A stretch of DNA of 34,009 nucleotides from Thermoplasmata archaeon (GCA_021820405.1 JAKADQ010000005.1:1-34009); one strand, 5' to 3'; positions 25,706-33,290 are shown, counted from the first letter of the stretch. Made by a program: numbers and translations. The notes: generated by a model not told the origin, from the letters alone.

Positions 25706-26485
25706 TTATTCCTCTGATCGAAATAAAGAATCACCTAATTTTTTTGCCCTCTCGAGTATATCCTCTTTTCCCGTTATTTGAAGGAACAACTTTTCCAGAA
25801 AACCTCCCTCTCCCTCTTCATTTAATTCATCCATATTTCCCTCCAGTATTTTTTTCCCCGAATCAAGTATCTGGACTCTGTTACACATTATTTCGGCCAG
25901 ATCGAGTATATGTGTAGAAAATATTACAAAGTGACCATTCTGGATCATTTCCCTTATAACCTCTTTAACAACAATTATAGATGTCGGGTCAAGGCCATTC
26001 AGGGACTCATCTAAAATTAAAACCTCTGGTTTTGAGGAAAGCGCAGAAAGTATGGAGATTTTCTGTTTTGTGCCAAACGACAGCATTCCGATTGGCCTAT
26101 CCATGGTCTCTGTCAGATCAAGTGCATCTGCAATACTGTACTTTATACTCTGATATTCCTCACCGTTAACACCTCTTATCCCGGCATACAGGTCGCAGTA
26201 TTCATTTCCAGTTAAGGTTTCATACAGTACTGGTGTCTCAGGAACATAAGCTATATGTTCCCTGGCAAATTTTTCATAGAACTCAATTTGATTGCCATCA
26301 ATTTTAATGGTTCCAGAATCATACTTGATAATCCCAGAAATTATTCTCAGGGCCGTGGTTTTACCGGATCCATTTGGACCAATCAGGCCTTCAACCAGTC
26401 CACTATGGAACGAAAGATTCAGTTCAGAAAGCCCTATCTTGCTTCCGTATTTTTTTGATATATTTTCAGCTTCAATTTTATTCGT
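25706..26485 (-). CDS. ABC-2 type exporter ATPase without a canonical start codon
   Basis: About 259 residues with a full ABC ATPase: Walker A GPNGSGKT (36-43), signature LSFGTKQ (135-141), Walker B VLILDE (155-160) and switch H192. The first in-frame ATG is at 26104, inside the domain, and would remove Walker A. Upstream of it the frame is open to a TAA at 26508-26506. The family-like N-terminus NKIEAENISKKYG is preceded by ACG (26485) where ATG is expected, and that ACG is about 24 bp from a good TATA box. Candidates are therefore ACG 26485 or ATT 26476. Either non-canonical initiation or a lost start codon (T to C) explains this. It should power the adjacent permease; the cargo is unknown. 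Confidence 0.8.
   Translation of the reverse strand, partial: TNKIEAENISKKYGSKIGLSELNLSFHSGLVEGLIGPNGSGKTTALRIISGIIKYDSGTIKIDGNQIEFYEKFAREHIAYVPETPVLYETLTGNEYCDLYAGIRGVNGEEYQSIKYSIADALDLTETMDRPIGMLSFGTKQKISILSALSSKPEVLILDESLNGLDPTSIIVVKEVIREMIQNGHFVIFSTHILDLAEIMCNRVQILDSGKKILEGNMDELNEEGEGGFLEKLFLQITGKEDILERAKKLGDSLFRSEE
25710..25715 (-). promoter_or_regulatory. Shine-Dalgarno site pointing to a frameshifted permease start
   Basis: AGAGGA, at the end of the ATPase gene, is followed after seven bases by the ATG at 25702. This is ideal spacing and marks the ancestral permease start even though that ATG is now out of frame. Confidence 0.55.
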
Positions 26486-26503
26486 GGTAAAAGAATGTTC
26501 TCG

Positions 26504-26514
26504 AAGTTATAATA
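26504..26514 (-). promoter_or_regulatory. TATA box of the ABC-2 exporter operon
   Basis: TATTATAACTT on the minus strand is centred about 24 bp from the ACG at 26485. In this genome's leaderless pattern the start codon would be expected there. The remaining gap to 26640 shows no gene. Confidence 0.45.
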
Positions 26515-26640
26515 GTTTTCAAAATTACAGATAAGTTCAATACGAAAAGTAAAAATATTTTATAAAACAGTTTCAAAATAAAAATTTCAGACTGATAAAT
26601 GTTCAAGTTTGAAATTGAATTAAAGTTCTCCTGAGTGTCG

Positions 26641-27636
26641 TCAGGTTATATACAAATGTAGATAAGTGTGAAATACGAATCCAACCGTGAAGGTGATTCC
26701 GGCTGCCAGTAATGATAGAAGGGCTGCTCTTGAAGACGATTTAAGTATTGACGTGTTTAAGGCAATTGCGATCAATCCATTGCTTATTGCCTGAACTATT
26801 GCCACTAAGGCTACGGCTATAATTAGGGAAAGAAACCCAAGAGGAAACAGAAATGGTGCTATTGGGAAAATTGCACCAAAAACATATGAAAGTCCGGTTG
26901 TAACGGCAGAATCTTTTGATCTTCCACTCTCTTTCTTTATTACTTCCTTAGTCTCTCCCTCAGATCTTTCTTCTACAATCATTTCTCTTTTGATTGTTGA
27001 TATCCTGAATTCACTTTCTGAGGCCTTGGAAAGATATGCACCTAGCATCATACTAATTGTACCGCCAATGCCAACAACCAGGCCACTCATCGCAATTATA
27101 AAATTGTTCTCAATTATTGCAGTGAGCCCCGCTATTGCTGCAAGAACTTCCACAAGGCCATCACTCATTCCATAAATGAACGACTGAATTTTATCAAGGA
27201 ATTTTTCCTTATTTTCATTCATGTCATTGAAAAGACTCTCGTGGCTGATTTCATCCTCAATTATTCTTGATAGTCCTGCTGATAATTCTTTATCATTTAT
27301 TCTTTTAAGGAAGTTTCTGTATTTAATGATACTTTCGACCTCTCCTCTTTCCATTAAATTTATCGTTAAATTAAGCCCTATTATCCGAGTAAAGATGAGA
27401 AGCAATCTTAGCTTTGTTCTATAAGGATTCAGTATTTTACTGTCATAGCTCAAGTATGAAAGTCTTGAAGCCCAGTAATTGGCGTGATAGTCTTCTACAT
27501 CTGAAAGGCTTTTCAATCTATTTTTTATATTTTCATTCTTAATTCTCAAGGAAAGTTTCCTATAGAATTCCCTGTCTGTGATCTCATCTCTATAAAATTC
27601 CTTGATGAGTTTTATCTCATATCCACTTTCCATCAT
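26641..27636 (-). CDS. ferritin-like/VIT1 fusion, iron or manganese transporter (MbfA type)
   Basis: A 331-residue fusion. Residues 1-140 form a ferritin-like (erythrin) bundle with di-iron ligands at E18, E48 and H51 (EDYH), a Glu in MERGE (E96/E99), and E129 and H132 (DEISH). Residues from about 150 form a VIT1/CCC1-type membrane domain: GMSDGLVEVLAAIAG, then GGTISMMLGAYLSKASESE, and three more hydrophobic segments. In rhizobia, such fusions (MbfA) export iron and protect against peroxide and acid; VIT1 alone carries Fe2+/Mn2+ out of the cytosol. The role here is therefore probably metal efflux. TTG 27654 opens the frame, but ATG 27636 lies 24-29 bp from A/T promoter elements. A 21-bp palindrome lies upstream. 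Confidence 0.88.
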   Translation of the reverse strand: MMESGYEIKLIKEFYRDEITDREFYRKLSLRIKNENIKNRLKSLSDVEDYHANYWASRLSYLSYDSKILNPYRTKLRLLLIFTRIIGLNLTINLMERGEVESIIKYRNFLKRINDKELSAGLSRIIEDEISHESLFNDMNENKEKFLDKIQSFIYGMSDGLVEVLAAIAGLTAIIENNFIIAMSGLVVGIGGTISMMLGAYLSKASESEFRISTIKREMIVEERSEGETKEVIKKESGRSKDSAVTTGLSYVFGAIFPIAPFLFPLGFLSLIIAVALVAIVQAISNGLIAIALNTSILKSSSRAALLSLLAAGITFTVGFVFHTYLHLYIT

Positions 27637-27676
27637 ACGCGTAATCAATTCCAAGATAAATTTTTATGTAATTTTC

Positions 27677-27697
27677 AAATTACGAATTTCGTAATTT
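27677..27697. promoter_or_regulatory. perfect 21-bp palindrome, candidate operator
   Basis: The arms AAATTACGAA and TTCGTAATTT flank a single T. It sits in the divergent gap between the ferritin/VIT1 gene and the aminotransferase gene, directly upstream of the TATA region of the former (about 27657-27669) and 25 bp from the TATA box of the latter (27722-27734). Its size and place fit a dimeric repressor or activator, possibly metal-responsive (inference from the neighbour). Confidence 0.6.
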
Positions 27698-27721
27698 ATC
27701 TTCGATTTTCATTCCATAATC

Positions 27722-27734
27722 TATATATTTATAG
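27722..27734 (+). promoter_or_regulatory. TATA box for the class III aminotransferase gene
   Basis: TATATATTTATAG is centred about 32 bp upstream of the ATG at 27760. The Shine-Dalgarno-like AGGTGA at 27750-27755 would lie at or just inside the 5' end of the RNA. Confidence 0.5.
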
Positions 27735-27759
27735 TCTACATAGATAAATAGGTGATTTT

Positions 27760-29121
27760 ATGCAAGAAAATTATGAAGAAGATTTTAAACCAGGAGTGAA
27801 AATAAAGACTACACCTCCGGGACCTAATGCAAAGAAGATTGTTTTAGATGACGAAAAATATTTGGCTACAAGCACAAAATCTCTTCCAGTTGTGGCAAAG
27901 AGAGGGAAGGGTGTTTATGTGGAGGATGTGGATGATAACGTCTTTATTGATTTCGCAGCAGGAATAAGCGTGAATAATATGGGTCACATACATCCATATA
28001 TTACAGAGAAAGTGCAGGAACAGTTATGGAAGATGTGGCATTTCGCAGGGACAGACTTTTATTATAAAGAACAGGTTGACGCTGCCAGGGCAATTGAAGA
28101 AATTACTCCTGGAAAATTCCCTAAAAAGGTATTTTTTACGAACAGTGGAACGGAAAGTAACGAGGCTGCAATTAAATTCGCTAAGGTGAACAAAAAGAAA
28201 CAACAATTCATCAGCTTCATAGGTGGATTCCATGGAAGATCACAGGGTTCTCTATCCTTCACAGCATCTAAGGGTATACAGAAAAAGTGGCTATTTCCAT
28301 CAATGCCAGGTGTGGAGCACGTCCCATTCCCCAATCCCTACAGGAACGTTTTCGGTATAGACGGGTATGAACATCCGCAGGAATTAACAAATGCTGTAAT
28401 TGATTTTATAGAGAAATATACATTGAAAATGTATATGCCTCCTGAAAACGTGGCCGCAATAATGGTTGAGCCAATTCAGGGGGAGGGCGGATACATTGTA
28501 CCTCCAATGGATTTTCATAAAAAACTTATTAAACTCGCCCATGACAACGATATGCTTCTGATAATGGACGAAGTGCAAGCCGGATTTGGAAGAACAGGTA
28601 AGTGGTTTGCCTCTGAGCATTTCGGAGTTGAGCCTGATATTATTCCTCTCGCAAAAGCCATAGCAAACGGAATTCCAATGGGTGCCGTGGTAATAAAGGC
28701 AGAACTGGACTTCCCGGAGCCAGGCCTTCATTCAAACACCTATGGTGGGAACATCCTTGCATCAGTTTCAAGCATGGCTACCATTGAGGCAATGAAAAAA
28801 GAAAACGCCGTAGAAAACGCCGCAAAGAGGGGAGTTTACCTCAGAAAGAGGCTGGAAGAACTCAAGGAAAAATACGATGTGATTGGTGATGTAAGGGGAA
28901 TAGGGCTGATGCAGGCAGTTGACTTTGTAAAAGACAGAAGAACAAAAGAGCCCTTTGCCAAGTTCAGAGATTCCGTAGAAATGAACGCCTTTAAAAACGG
29001 AGTGATTGTCCTCGGTACAGGAGAAAGCGCAATAAGACTTATCCCGCCCTTAATAATAACAGATCAACAGATAGACGAAGGAATAGATGCCTTCGAAAAG
29101 GGAATAAAACAATCAATGTGA
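27760..29121 (+). CDS. class III PLP aminotransferase (4-aminobutyrate/ornithine type)
   Basis: A 453-residue fold-type I PLP enzyme. The cofactor site is visible: NSGTESNEAAIK (phosphate loop), FIGGFHGRSQGS, D270 in IMDEVQAGFGRTG (pyridine nitrogen), and Schiff-base Lys K299 in DIIPLAKAIANGIPMG. EPIQGEGG is the subgroup hallmark. It moves amino groups between an omega-amino acid and a keto acid. Archaeal relatives include 4-aminobutyrate and ornithine aminotransferases and also amino-acid racemases, so the exact substrate is open. It is divergent from the ferritin/VIT1 gene and overlaps the convergent hjc by nine bases at the 3' end. Confidence 0.9.
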   Translation: MQENYEEDFKPGVKIKTTPPGPNAKKIVLDDEKYLATSTKSLPVVAKRGKGVYVEDVDDNVFIDFAAGISVNNMGHIHPYITEKVQEQLWKMWHFAGTDFYYKEQVDAARAIEEITPGKFPKKVFFTNSGTESNEAAIKFAKVNKKKQQFISFIGGFHGRSQGSLSFTASKGIQKKWLFPSMPGVEHVPFPNPYRNVFGIDGYEHPQELTNAVIDFIEKYTLKMYMPPENVAAIMVEPIQGEGGYIVPPMDFHKKLIKLAHDNDMLLIMDEVQAGFGRTGKWFASEHFGVEPDIIPLAKAIANGIPMGAVVIKAELDFPEPGLHSNTYGGNILASVSSMATIEAMKKENAVENAAKRGVYLRKRLEELKEKYDVIGDVRGIGLMQAVDFVKDRRTKEPFAKFRDSVEMNAFKNGVIVLGTGESAIRLIPPLIITDQQIDEGIDAFEKGIKQSM

Positions 29122-29628
29122 TTCCTTCAAATAGGATAGAAGTTCATGGAGTGGAAGCCCGTTTTTCCATCTCATGACGTAATTTTCATTTCTGCTTATT
29201 TCAATTTCTGGTATTATGGAATATATGTTCCTGAATCTCCCCTTCGGGTCACCTGGCACCTTAAACACTCTCCAGGGATCTCCCTCAGCGTTCTTCAATC
29301 TGAATCCATAAGTAAGAAAAAGGCCGGCACTGTTGCACTTTTCTGCAAGTCTCTCCGCCTGTTCTTGATTCTTCCCCGATGATGATGAAAATGCAAGAAC
29401 ATCATTCACCGAACTTTTTATCTCGATGACGAATGTAATATCAAATCTCACTGCGACCAGGTCTGCACCCTTAGAACCAGCTGCCCTTGTAACATAAAAT
29501 GGGTATTTTTTTAGGTCTTCAAAGGATTCCCTCGCCAGAAAGTCCATCCTTTTTCCTATTCTCTCAATGGTCTTGACGTTGCCTGAAAGAATCGCTACCA
29601 GTTCCCGTTCATATATGCTTCCATTCAA
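29113..29628 (-). CDS. hjc: archaeal Holliday junction resolvase (Hjc family)
   Basis: A 171-residue nuclease of the Hjc family. The N-terminal Glu is in YERELV (E7), followed after a longer than usual spacer by the core TRAAGSKGADLVAV...FVIEIKSS with D56, E69 and K71, the metal-binding D-ExK motif. It cuts four-way DNA junctions in recombination and repair. About 25 extra residues sit between the first motif and the core, and the C-terminal tail of about 40 residues is unassigned. No ATG is available near the N-terminus; the start is TTG 29628, with a TATA-like element (TTTGTATATTG) about 24 bp upstream. Confidence 0.88.
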   Translation of the reverse strand: MNGSIYERELVAILSGNVKTIERIGKRMDFLARESFEDLKKYPFYVTRAAGSKGADLVAVRFDITFVIEIKSSVNDVLAFSSSSGKNQEQAERLAEKCNSAGLFLTYGFRLKNAEGDPWRVFKVPGDPKGRFRNIYSIIPEIEISRNENYVMRWKNGLPLHELLSYLKESH

Positions 29629-29707
29629 TGATGCCTTAGATCATCACAATATACAAATCTTGTTTATTCCATTGATCATATTTAACGAGAGATTTTTTTA
29701 GAGTGGG

Positions 29708-29734
29708 ATTTCACCCATTGGCAATTGGTGAAAT
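29708..29734. repeat. 27-bp nearly perfect dyad, candidate operator
   Basis: ATTTCACC (29708-29715) and GGTGAAAT (29727-29734) form the outer arms, and ATTG/CAAT the inner arms around a central G. Only one base pair is mismatched. The single-base centre rules out a normal RNA hairpin over the whole length and suggests a DNA site for a dimeric protein. Confidence 0.45.
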
Positions 29735-29756
29735 ATGGCTACGTGAATATCAATAA

Positions 29757-29787
29757 ATTTCTATCCGTGTGATTTTAAGATAGAAAT
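29757..29787. repeat. 9-bp stem, 13-nt loop inverted repeat
   Basis: ATTTCTATC and GATAGAAAT are exact complements separated by 13 bases. No gene reads into it from either side, so it is not an obvious terminator. It may be regulatory or part of a small RNA. Confidence 0.35.
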
Positions 29788-29942
29788 AAGTAAGCTGAAG
29801 AATCAATTAAATTCAAGGGATAATTTGAGTTTAAGGAAAAAGCTATGATAACTTTTAAGAGATATCAAAATGAGCAAGTTTTGTGTTCTCAGAACATATA
29901 TAATGTCAAAAATTAAATTATAGTACATTTGTTTATCTAAAT

Positions 29943-31829
29943 ATGGATTATGGAGGAGAATTTGTTTATTTTCCAAGTAATGAAGTGGTAGAACAGAGTA
30001 ATCTGGACTCCTTAAGAAAATTTTTCAATCTAAATAGTCTGGAAGAACTTTATTCATATGCAGATAAAGAGATCGAAAAGTTCTATGAAGGCATAGTAAC
30101 ACACATGGGCATATGGTTCTTCAAAAGATTTGATAGAATAAGGGAATCAGAAGATGGCAAGGAATTCACGAAATGGTTTACCGGAGGTCAAATAAATATA
30201 ACTTTCAACTGTGTTGAAAGGCACAAGCAGAGGAAAAAGGATGCGATAAGATGGGAGAACGAGTCTGGTGATGTGGGTAGCCTTACATTCGAGCAGTTGG
30301 ATGAAAAAACAGGCAAGCTTGCTGGGGCACTTCTCGACATGGGTATTAAGAAGGGAGACAGGGTAGGCATTTTCATGCCAATGATGGCAGAGGCCATTAT
30401 TGCAATGTATGCAATTATGCGCATAGGTGCTGTGGCTGTTCCAATGTTTTCAGGATATGGACGGGAGAGCGTTGACGTTAGGGTTAAGGATGCAGGCATT
30501 AGGTATATTTTCACTGTGGATTCCTATGAAAGAAAGGGTAAAAAAGTAAAAATGGCTGATACAATAAAAGGAATCGAAGGAACTGACCTGATCGTTGCAG
30601 GTGGTGATGGATGGAAATATAATTTTCAAAATCTTTTAGATGGGGGGCATTATGTTAGCAGCGTCCATACGGATTCCGAGGATCCTGCAATCATGCTCTA
30701 TACATCAGGAACTACTGGGAAACCAAAAGGAACGGTACATGTCCATGGCGGAGCTCTCGTTAATATAACTAAGGAGGTTTATTATTATACCGATCTGAAA
30801 CCCGATGGAGTAATTTACTGGATAACCGATCTGGGATGGATGATGGGCCCATGGGAAATAATTGGGGCTAACAGTATTGGGGCCAGTGTTTTCATCTATC
30901 CTGGAGCCGTGGATTATCCCAATATGGAAAGAGTATGGGATATGGTTGAACGAAATCATATTACTGTCCTTGGTCTCTCCCCTACATTTGTAAGAACCGC
31001 AAAATCAAAAGGCGTAACAAGAGCATTCAACGGACTTAAGGCATTTGCATCCACAGGGGAACCATGGGATACTGAGTCCTGGATGTATTTATTCGAAAAA
31101 CTTGGTGGTGGAAAAATACCAATATGTAATGTCTCAGGCGGTACAGACATAATTGGATGTTTTCTAGCATCCACACCGGTTATCCCGCTTAAACCAAGAT
31201 GCCTCTACCGTGGGTTAGGTATGGGTGTAACAGTTCTGTCCCAAGATGGAAAGGAAATAACCAACGAAGTTGGGCTTCTGGCAACCAGAGAGCATCTACC
31301 ATCTATGACAAGGGGAATCTGGAAGAATGACAAAAAATATTTAGACACATACTGGAATCAATTCAAGGGCTACTGGGTTCAGGGAGACTGGGCTATCAGA
31401 GATGAAGAAGGATATTACATACTCCTTGGAAGGGCCGATGATGTAATAAAGATTGCAGGCAAGAGACTCGGTCCAGGAGAAATAGAAGATGCTGCCAATA
31501 GAGTATATGGAGTAATTGAAAGTGCAAGTTTTGGAATCCCTGATCCTATAAAAGGAGAATCCGTTGTCATTTTTTATACTGGAAAAGATGAAGAGAATGT
31601 TAAAAGTGGCATATACAGCCAGGTGGAAAGTTTCCTTGGAAAATCGTTCAGGCCGAAGTACGTTTTCTGCATAGAGTCCCTGCCAAAGACCAAAAATGGA
31701 AAGATTATGAGAAGACTCCTCAAGTCAGCGTTTTTGAACACTGATACAGGAGATGTGACAGGCCTGGACAACGGCGAAATCCTTAATGCTGTAAGAAAAA
31801 TAGGAAATGAAACACTATTTAACAAATAA
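29943..31829 (+). CDS. AMP-forming acyl-CoA synthetase (acetyl-CoA synthetase-like)
   Basis: A 628-residue ANL-superfamily ligase. The AMP-binding loop is YTSGTTGKPKG (253-263). The Acs-like middle part has TDLGWMMGPWEIIG and ASTGEPWDTESW. The hinge region is GYYILLGRADDVIKIAGKRLGPGEIE, and the catalytic C-terminal Lys is K587 in KTKNGKIMRR. It activates a short-chain acid to its CoA ester via an acyl-adenylate, using ATP. Length and motifs fit the acetyl/propionyl-CoA synthetase group, but the chain length accepted cannot be read here. It would feed acids from amino-acid breakdown into central metabolism. A TATA-like element 26 bp upstream supports the start. Confidence 0.9.
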   Translation: MDYGGEFVYFPSNEVVEQSNLDSLRKFFNLNSLEELYSYADKEIEKFYEGIVTHMGIWFFKRFDRIRESEDGKEFTKWFTGGQINITFNCVERHKQRKKDAIRWENESGDVGSLTFEQLDEKTGKLAGALLDMGIKKGDRVGIFMPMMAEAIIAMYAIMRIGAVAVPMFSGYGRESVDVRVKDAGIRYIFTVDSYERKGKKVKMADTIKGIEGTDLIVAGGDGWKYNFQNLLDGGHYVSSVHTDSEDPAIMLYTSGTTGKPKGTVHVHGGALVNITKEVYYYTDLKPDGVIYWITDLGWMMGPWEIIGANSIGASVFIYPGAVDYPNMERVWDMVERNHITVLGLSPTFVRTAKSKGVTRAFNGLKAFASTGEPWDTESWMYLFEKLGGGKIPICNVSGGTDIIGCFLASTPVIPLKPRCLYRGLGMGVTVLSQDGKEITNEVGLLATREHLPSMTRGIWKNDKKYLDTYWNQFKGYWVQGDWAIRDEEGYYILLGRADDVIKIAGKRLGPGEIEDAANRVYGVIESASFGIPDPIKGESVVIFYTGKDEENVKSGIYSQVESFLGKSFRPKYVFCIESLPKTKNGKIMRRLLKSAFLNTDTGDVTGLDNGEILNAVRKIGNETLFNK

Positions 31830-31833
31830 AATT

Positions 31834-31850
31834 TATAAAAAAAATTTATA
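31834..31850 (-). terminator. T-run terminator of the DUF973-like gene
   Basis: On the minus strand, directly after the stop codon, runs of five and eight T occur within a stretch of A/T. This is the usual archaeal termination signal. The convergent ligase gene ends five bases away. Confidence 0.4.
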
Positions 31851-31856
31851 AAAATT

Positions 31857-32603
31857 TTAATAGGGTTCGCCTGAATTCAAACTGGTGAGATTCTCCACAT
31901 CTCCATAGCCTTCCCTGACAACCTTCCACAAATATACGAATGCAAGGCCTATAAGAAGCGAACTGGCGATTCCTAGCACGGATAATGAACCGTATATGCT
32001 GCTGCTAAGAATACTGGTTGTGTTTAAGCTCTTTCCCTGTGAAGATGCCTGAACAATTGATGATACGTTGATTGATTCCACTGCGATATATGATCCGATT
32101 ACCGAGGCAGCAATTCCTAGAATAATCATCAACGAAAATATTCTTCTCTGAATCGATTCGACGATCCCAACACCCATAAGCAAATAGCATAGTCCGAAGG
32201 GTACTAATTCCAAAGGAATTATAAGTGCCAGAAGATCGTTCAATATGCCCCTTGCCATCGTGGCTGACATTGTTGAATTTGCCGTTCCGGTGGCACTCAC
32301 TGAACTAAATACAGTTGCGAATACGACAGAAACAAACACCCAGAATATGATAAAGAGGGAAAGAATAAAAAGCACTATATCAAATGTTAGTAGCCTGTGC
32401 TGTAATTCTCCCATTGCATGCCTCTTCATGAACAACAATATGAATCCTATAAAAACAATAAAAAAGCCAATAGCACCTATTAAAGGAATAATCGATAACA
32501 AAACACCAACTCCTATTAACAGGTAATAAGTTGCAATTGAATCTGATTCTGGCCCCCGATTCAATTTGGTTTGATTTCCATCAGAAGTTTCAACATTCTC
32601 CAT
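31857..32603 (-). CDS. DUF973-like membrane protein
   Basis: A 248-residue integral membrane protein with five to six helices (about 26-59 as one or two segments, 74-97, 122-145, 152-170 and 205-228). The long outer loop contains N-x-S/T sites (NSTMSATMARG, NTTSILSSS). It resembles archaeal DUF973 proteins, which have no known function. The start is well supported: a TATA box (32623-32634) is centred about 26 bp before the ATG at 32603. No operon partner. Confidence 0.68.
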   Translation of the reverse strand: MENVETSDGNQTKLNRGPESDSIATYYLLIGVGVLLSIIPLIGAIGFFIVFIGFILLFMKRHAMGELQHRLLTFDIVLFILSLFIIFWVFVSVVFATVFSSVSATGTANSTMSATMARGILNDLLALIIPLELVPFGLCYLLMGVGIVESIQRRIFSLMIILGIAASVIGSYIAVESINVSSIVQASSQGKSLNTTSILSSSIYGSLSVLGIASSLLIGLAFVYLWKVVREGYGDVENLTSLNSGEPY

Positions 32604-32622
32604 ATATGTATAAAAAAATAAA

Positions 32623-32634
32623 GCATATAAATAT
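32623..32634 (-). promoter_or_regulatory. TATA box for the DUF973-like gene
   Basis: ATATTTATATGC on the minus strand is centred about 26 bp before the ATG at 32603. Confidence 0.5.
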
Positions 32635-32664
32635 ATTGCTCTGATACAAAGGAATAATGTGATA

Positions 32665-33260
32665 TCAGAGTAGTTTCAATATTTCATCTGTGGAAAGTAC
32701 CCTACCAATTCTTTTTAAGACATATTTCACCGAGACGTTATGGCTCTCCTCCGAGACGTCTCCCATGGCATCTGAGACGAATATCTGGTTATAGCCATAT
32801 TCGTAGGCAAACCTTGCAGTGCTTTCAACGCCATATGTTGTTGCAATTCCACAGAGGACAATTGTGTCTATCTTTCTTCGCCTCAGTTGCAGATCCAGTT
32901 CTGTTCCATAAAAGGCGCCCCACTGTCTCTTTTCAATTACTATGTCGCTTTTTGATACATTAAGGTCAGGCATAAAATCTGCCCAGTCATTTTGTATCTG
33001 GCCGCTCCTTATCATCGATGAGTCACTTATGGGGTTCAACGCAATCTCAGGTGTTGGGTTAACATGTAAGGAAACACCTTCATATTCTTTTCACGAAATT
33101 TATTTGCAAGAGTTGATGCATTCCTTATAATTTCTGATGATGGCAGGGGCTTCGTATCCATGGCAGATATCCCCTTTTGAAGATCTATTATGACAAGTGC
33201 AGTCTTTTCTGGTATGAGTTTTTCATTTTCGCCCATGGCCAACAAATCGAAACAAATCAT
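32665..33260 (-). pseudogene. YecD-like isochorismatase-fold hydrolase, frameshifted
   Basis: Two adjacent frames together encode one isochorismatase-family protein of about 198 residues. Frame 1 (from ATG 33260) reads LIPEKTALVIIDLQKGI...NMKVF and then leaves the family. The continuation HVNPTPEIALNPISD...IVIEKRQWGAFYGTELDLQLRRR...IDTIVLCGIATTYGVESTAR lies in another frame. One base missing near 33066-33074 explains the split. The Asp (IDLQKG) and Lys (IEKRQWGAF) of the triad are present, but the usual nucleophile Cys is replaced by Gly (TTYGVEST), as in E. coli YecD, so loss of catalysis is not itself a sign of decay. Substrate unknown. The leaderless TATA box is intact, so the lesion is recent or a sequence error. 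Confidence 0.78.
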
Positions 33261-33280
33261 TTTAAGGTTCTGATTTTCAA

Positions 33281-33290
33281 AAATATAAAT
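33281..33290 (-). promoter_or_regulatory. TATA box for the isochorismatase-like gene
   Basis: ATTTATATTT on the minus strand is centred about 26 bp before the ATG at 33260. This favours that codon over the ATG at 33236. Confidence 0.45.

Larger units (their letters stand above)
29629..29942. other. intergenic region with two inverted repeats
   Basis: A 314-bp gap between hjc and the acyl-CoA ligase gene, which point away from each other. It holds a TATA-like element for hjc (about 29646-29658), two inverted repeats described separately, and an A/T element (TTAAATTATAG, about 29913-29923) 26 bp before the ligase ATG. I see no ORF worth calling and no tRNA-like fold. A small RNA cannot be excluded. 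Confidence 0.5.

Noticed and set aside
25706-26104. 132-residue ATPase starting at ATG 26104
   Set aside because: The frame continues upstream through Walker A without a stop, so this would be only a fragment of the domain. The longer reading is clearly the real protein.
31828-31856. Direct repeat of AAATTTATAAAA
   Set aside because: It is low-complexity A/T sequence best explained as the T-run terminator of the minus-strand gene.
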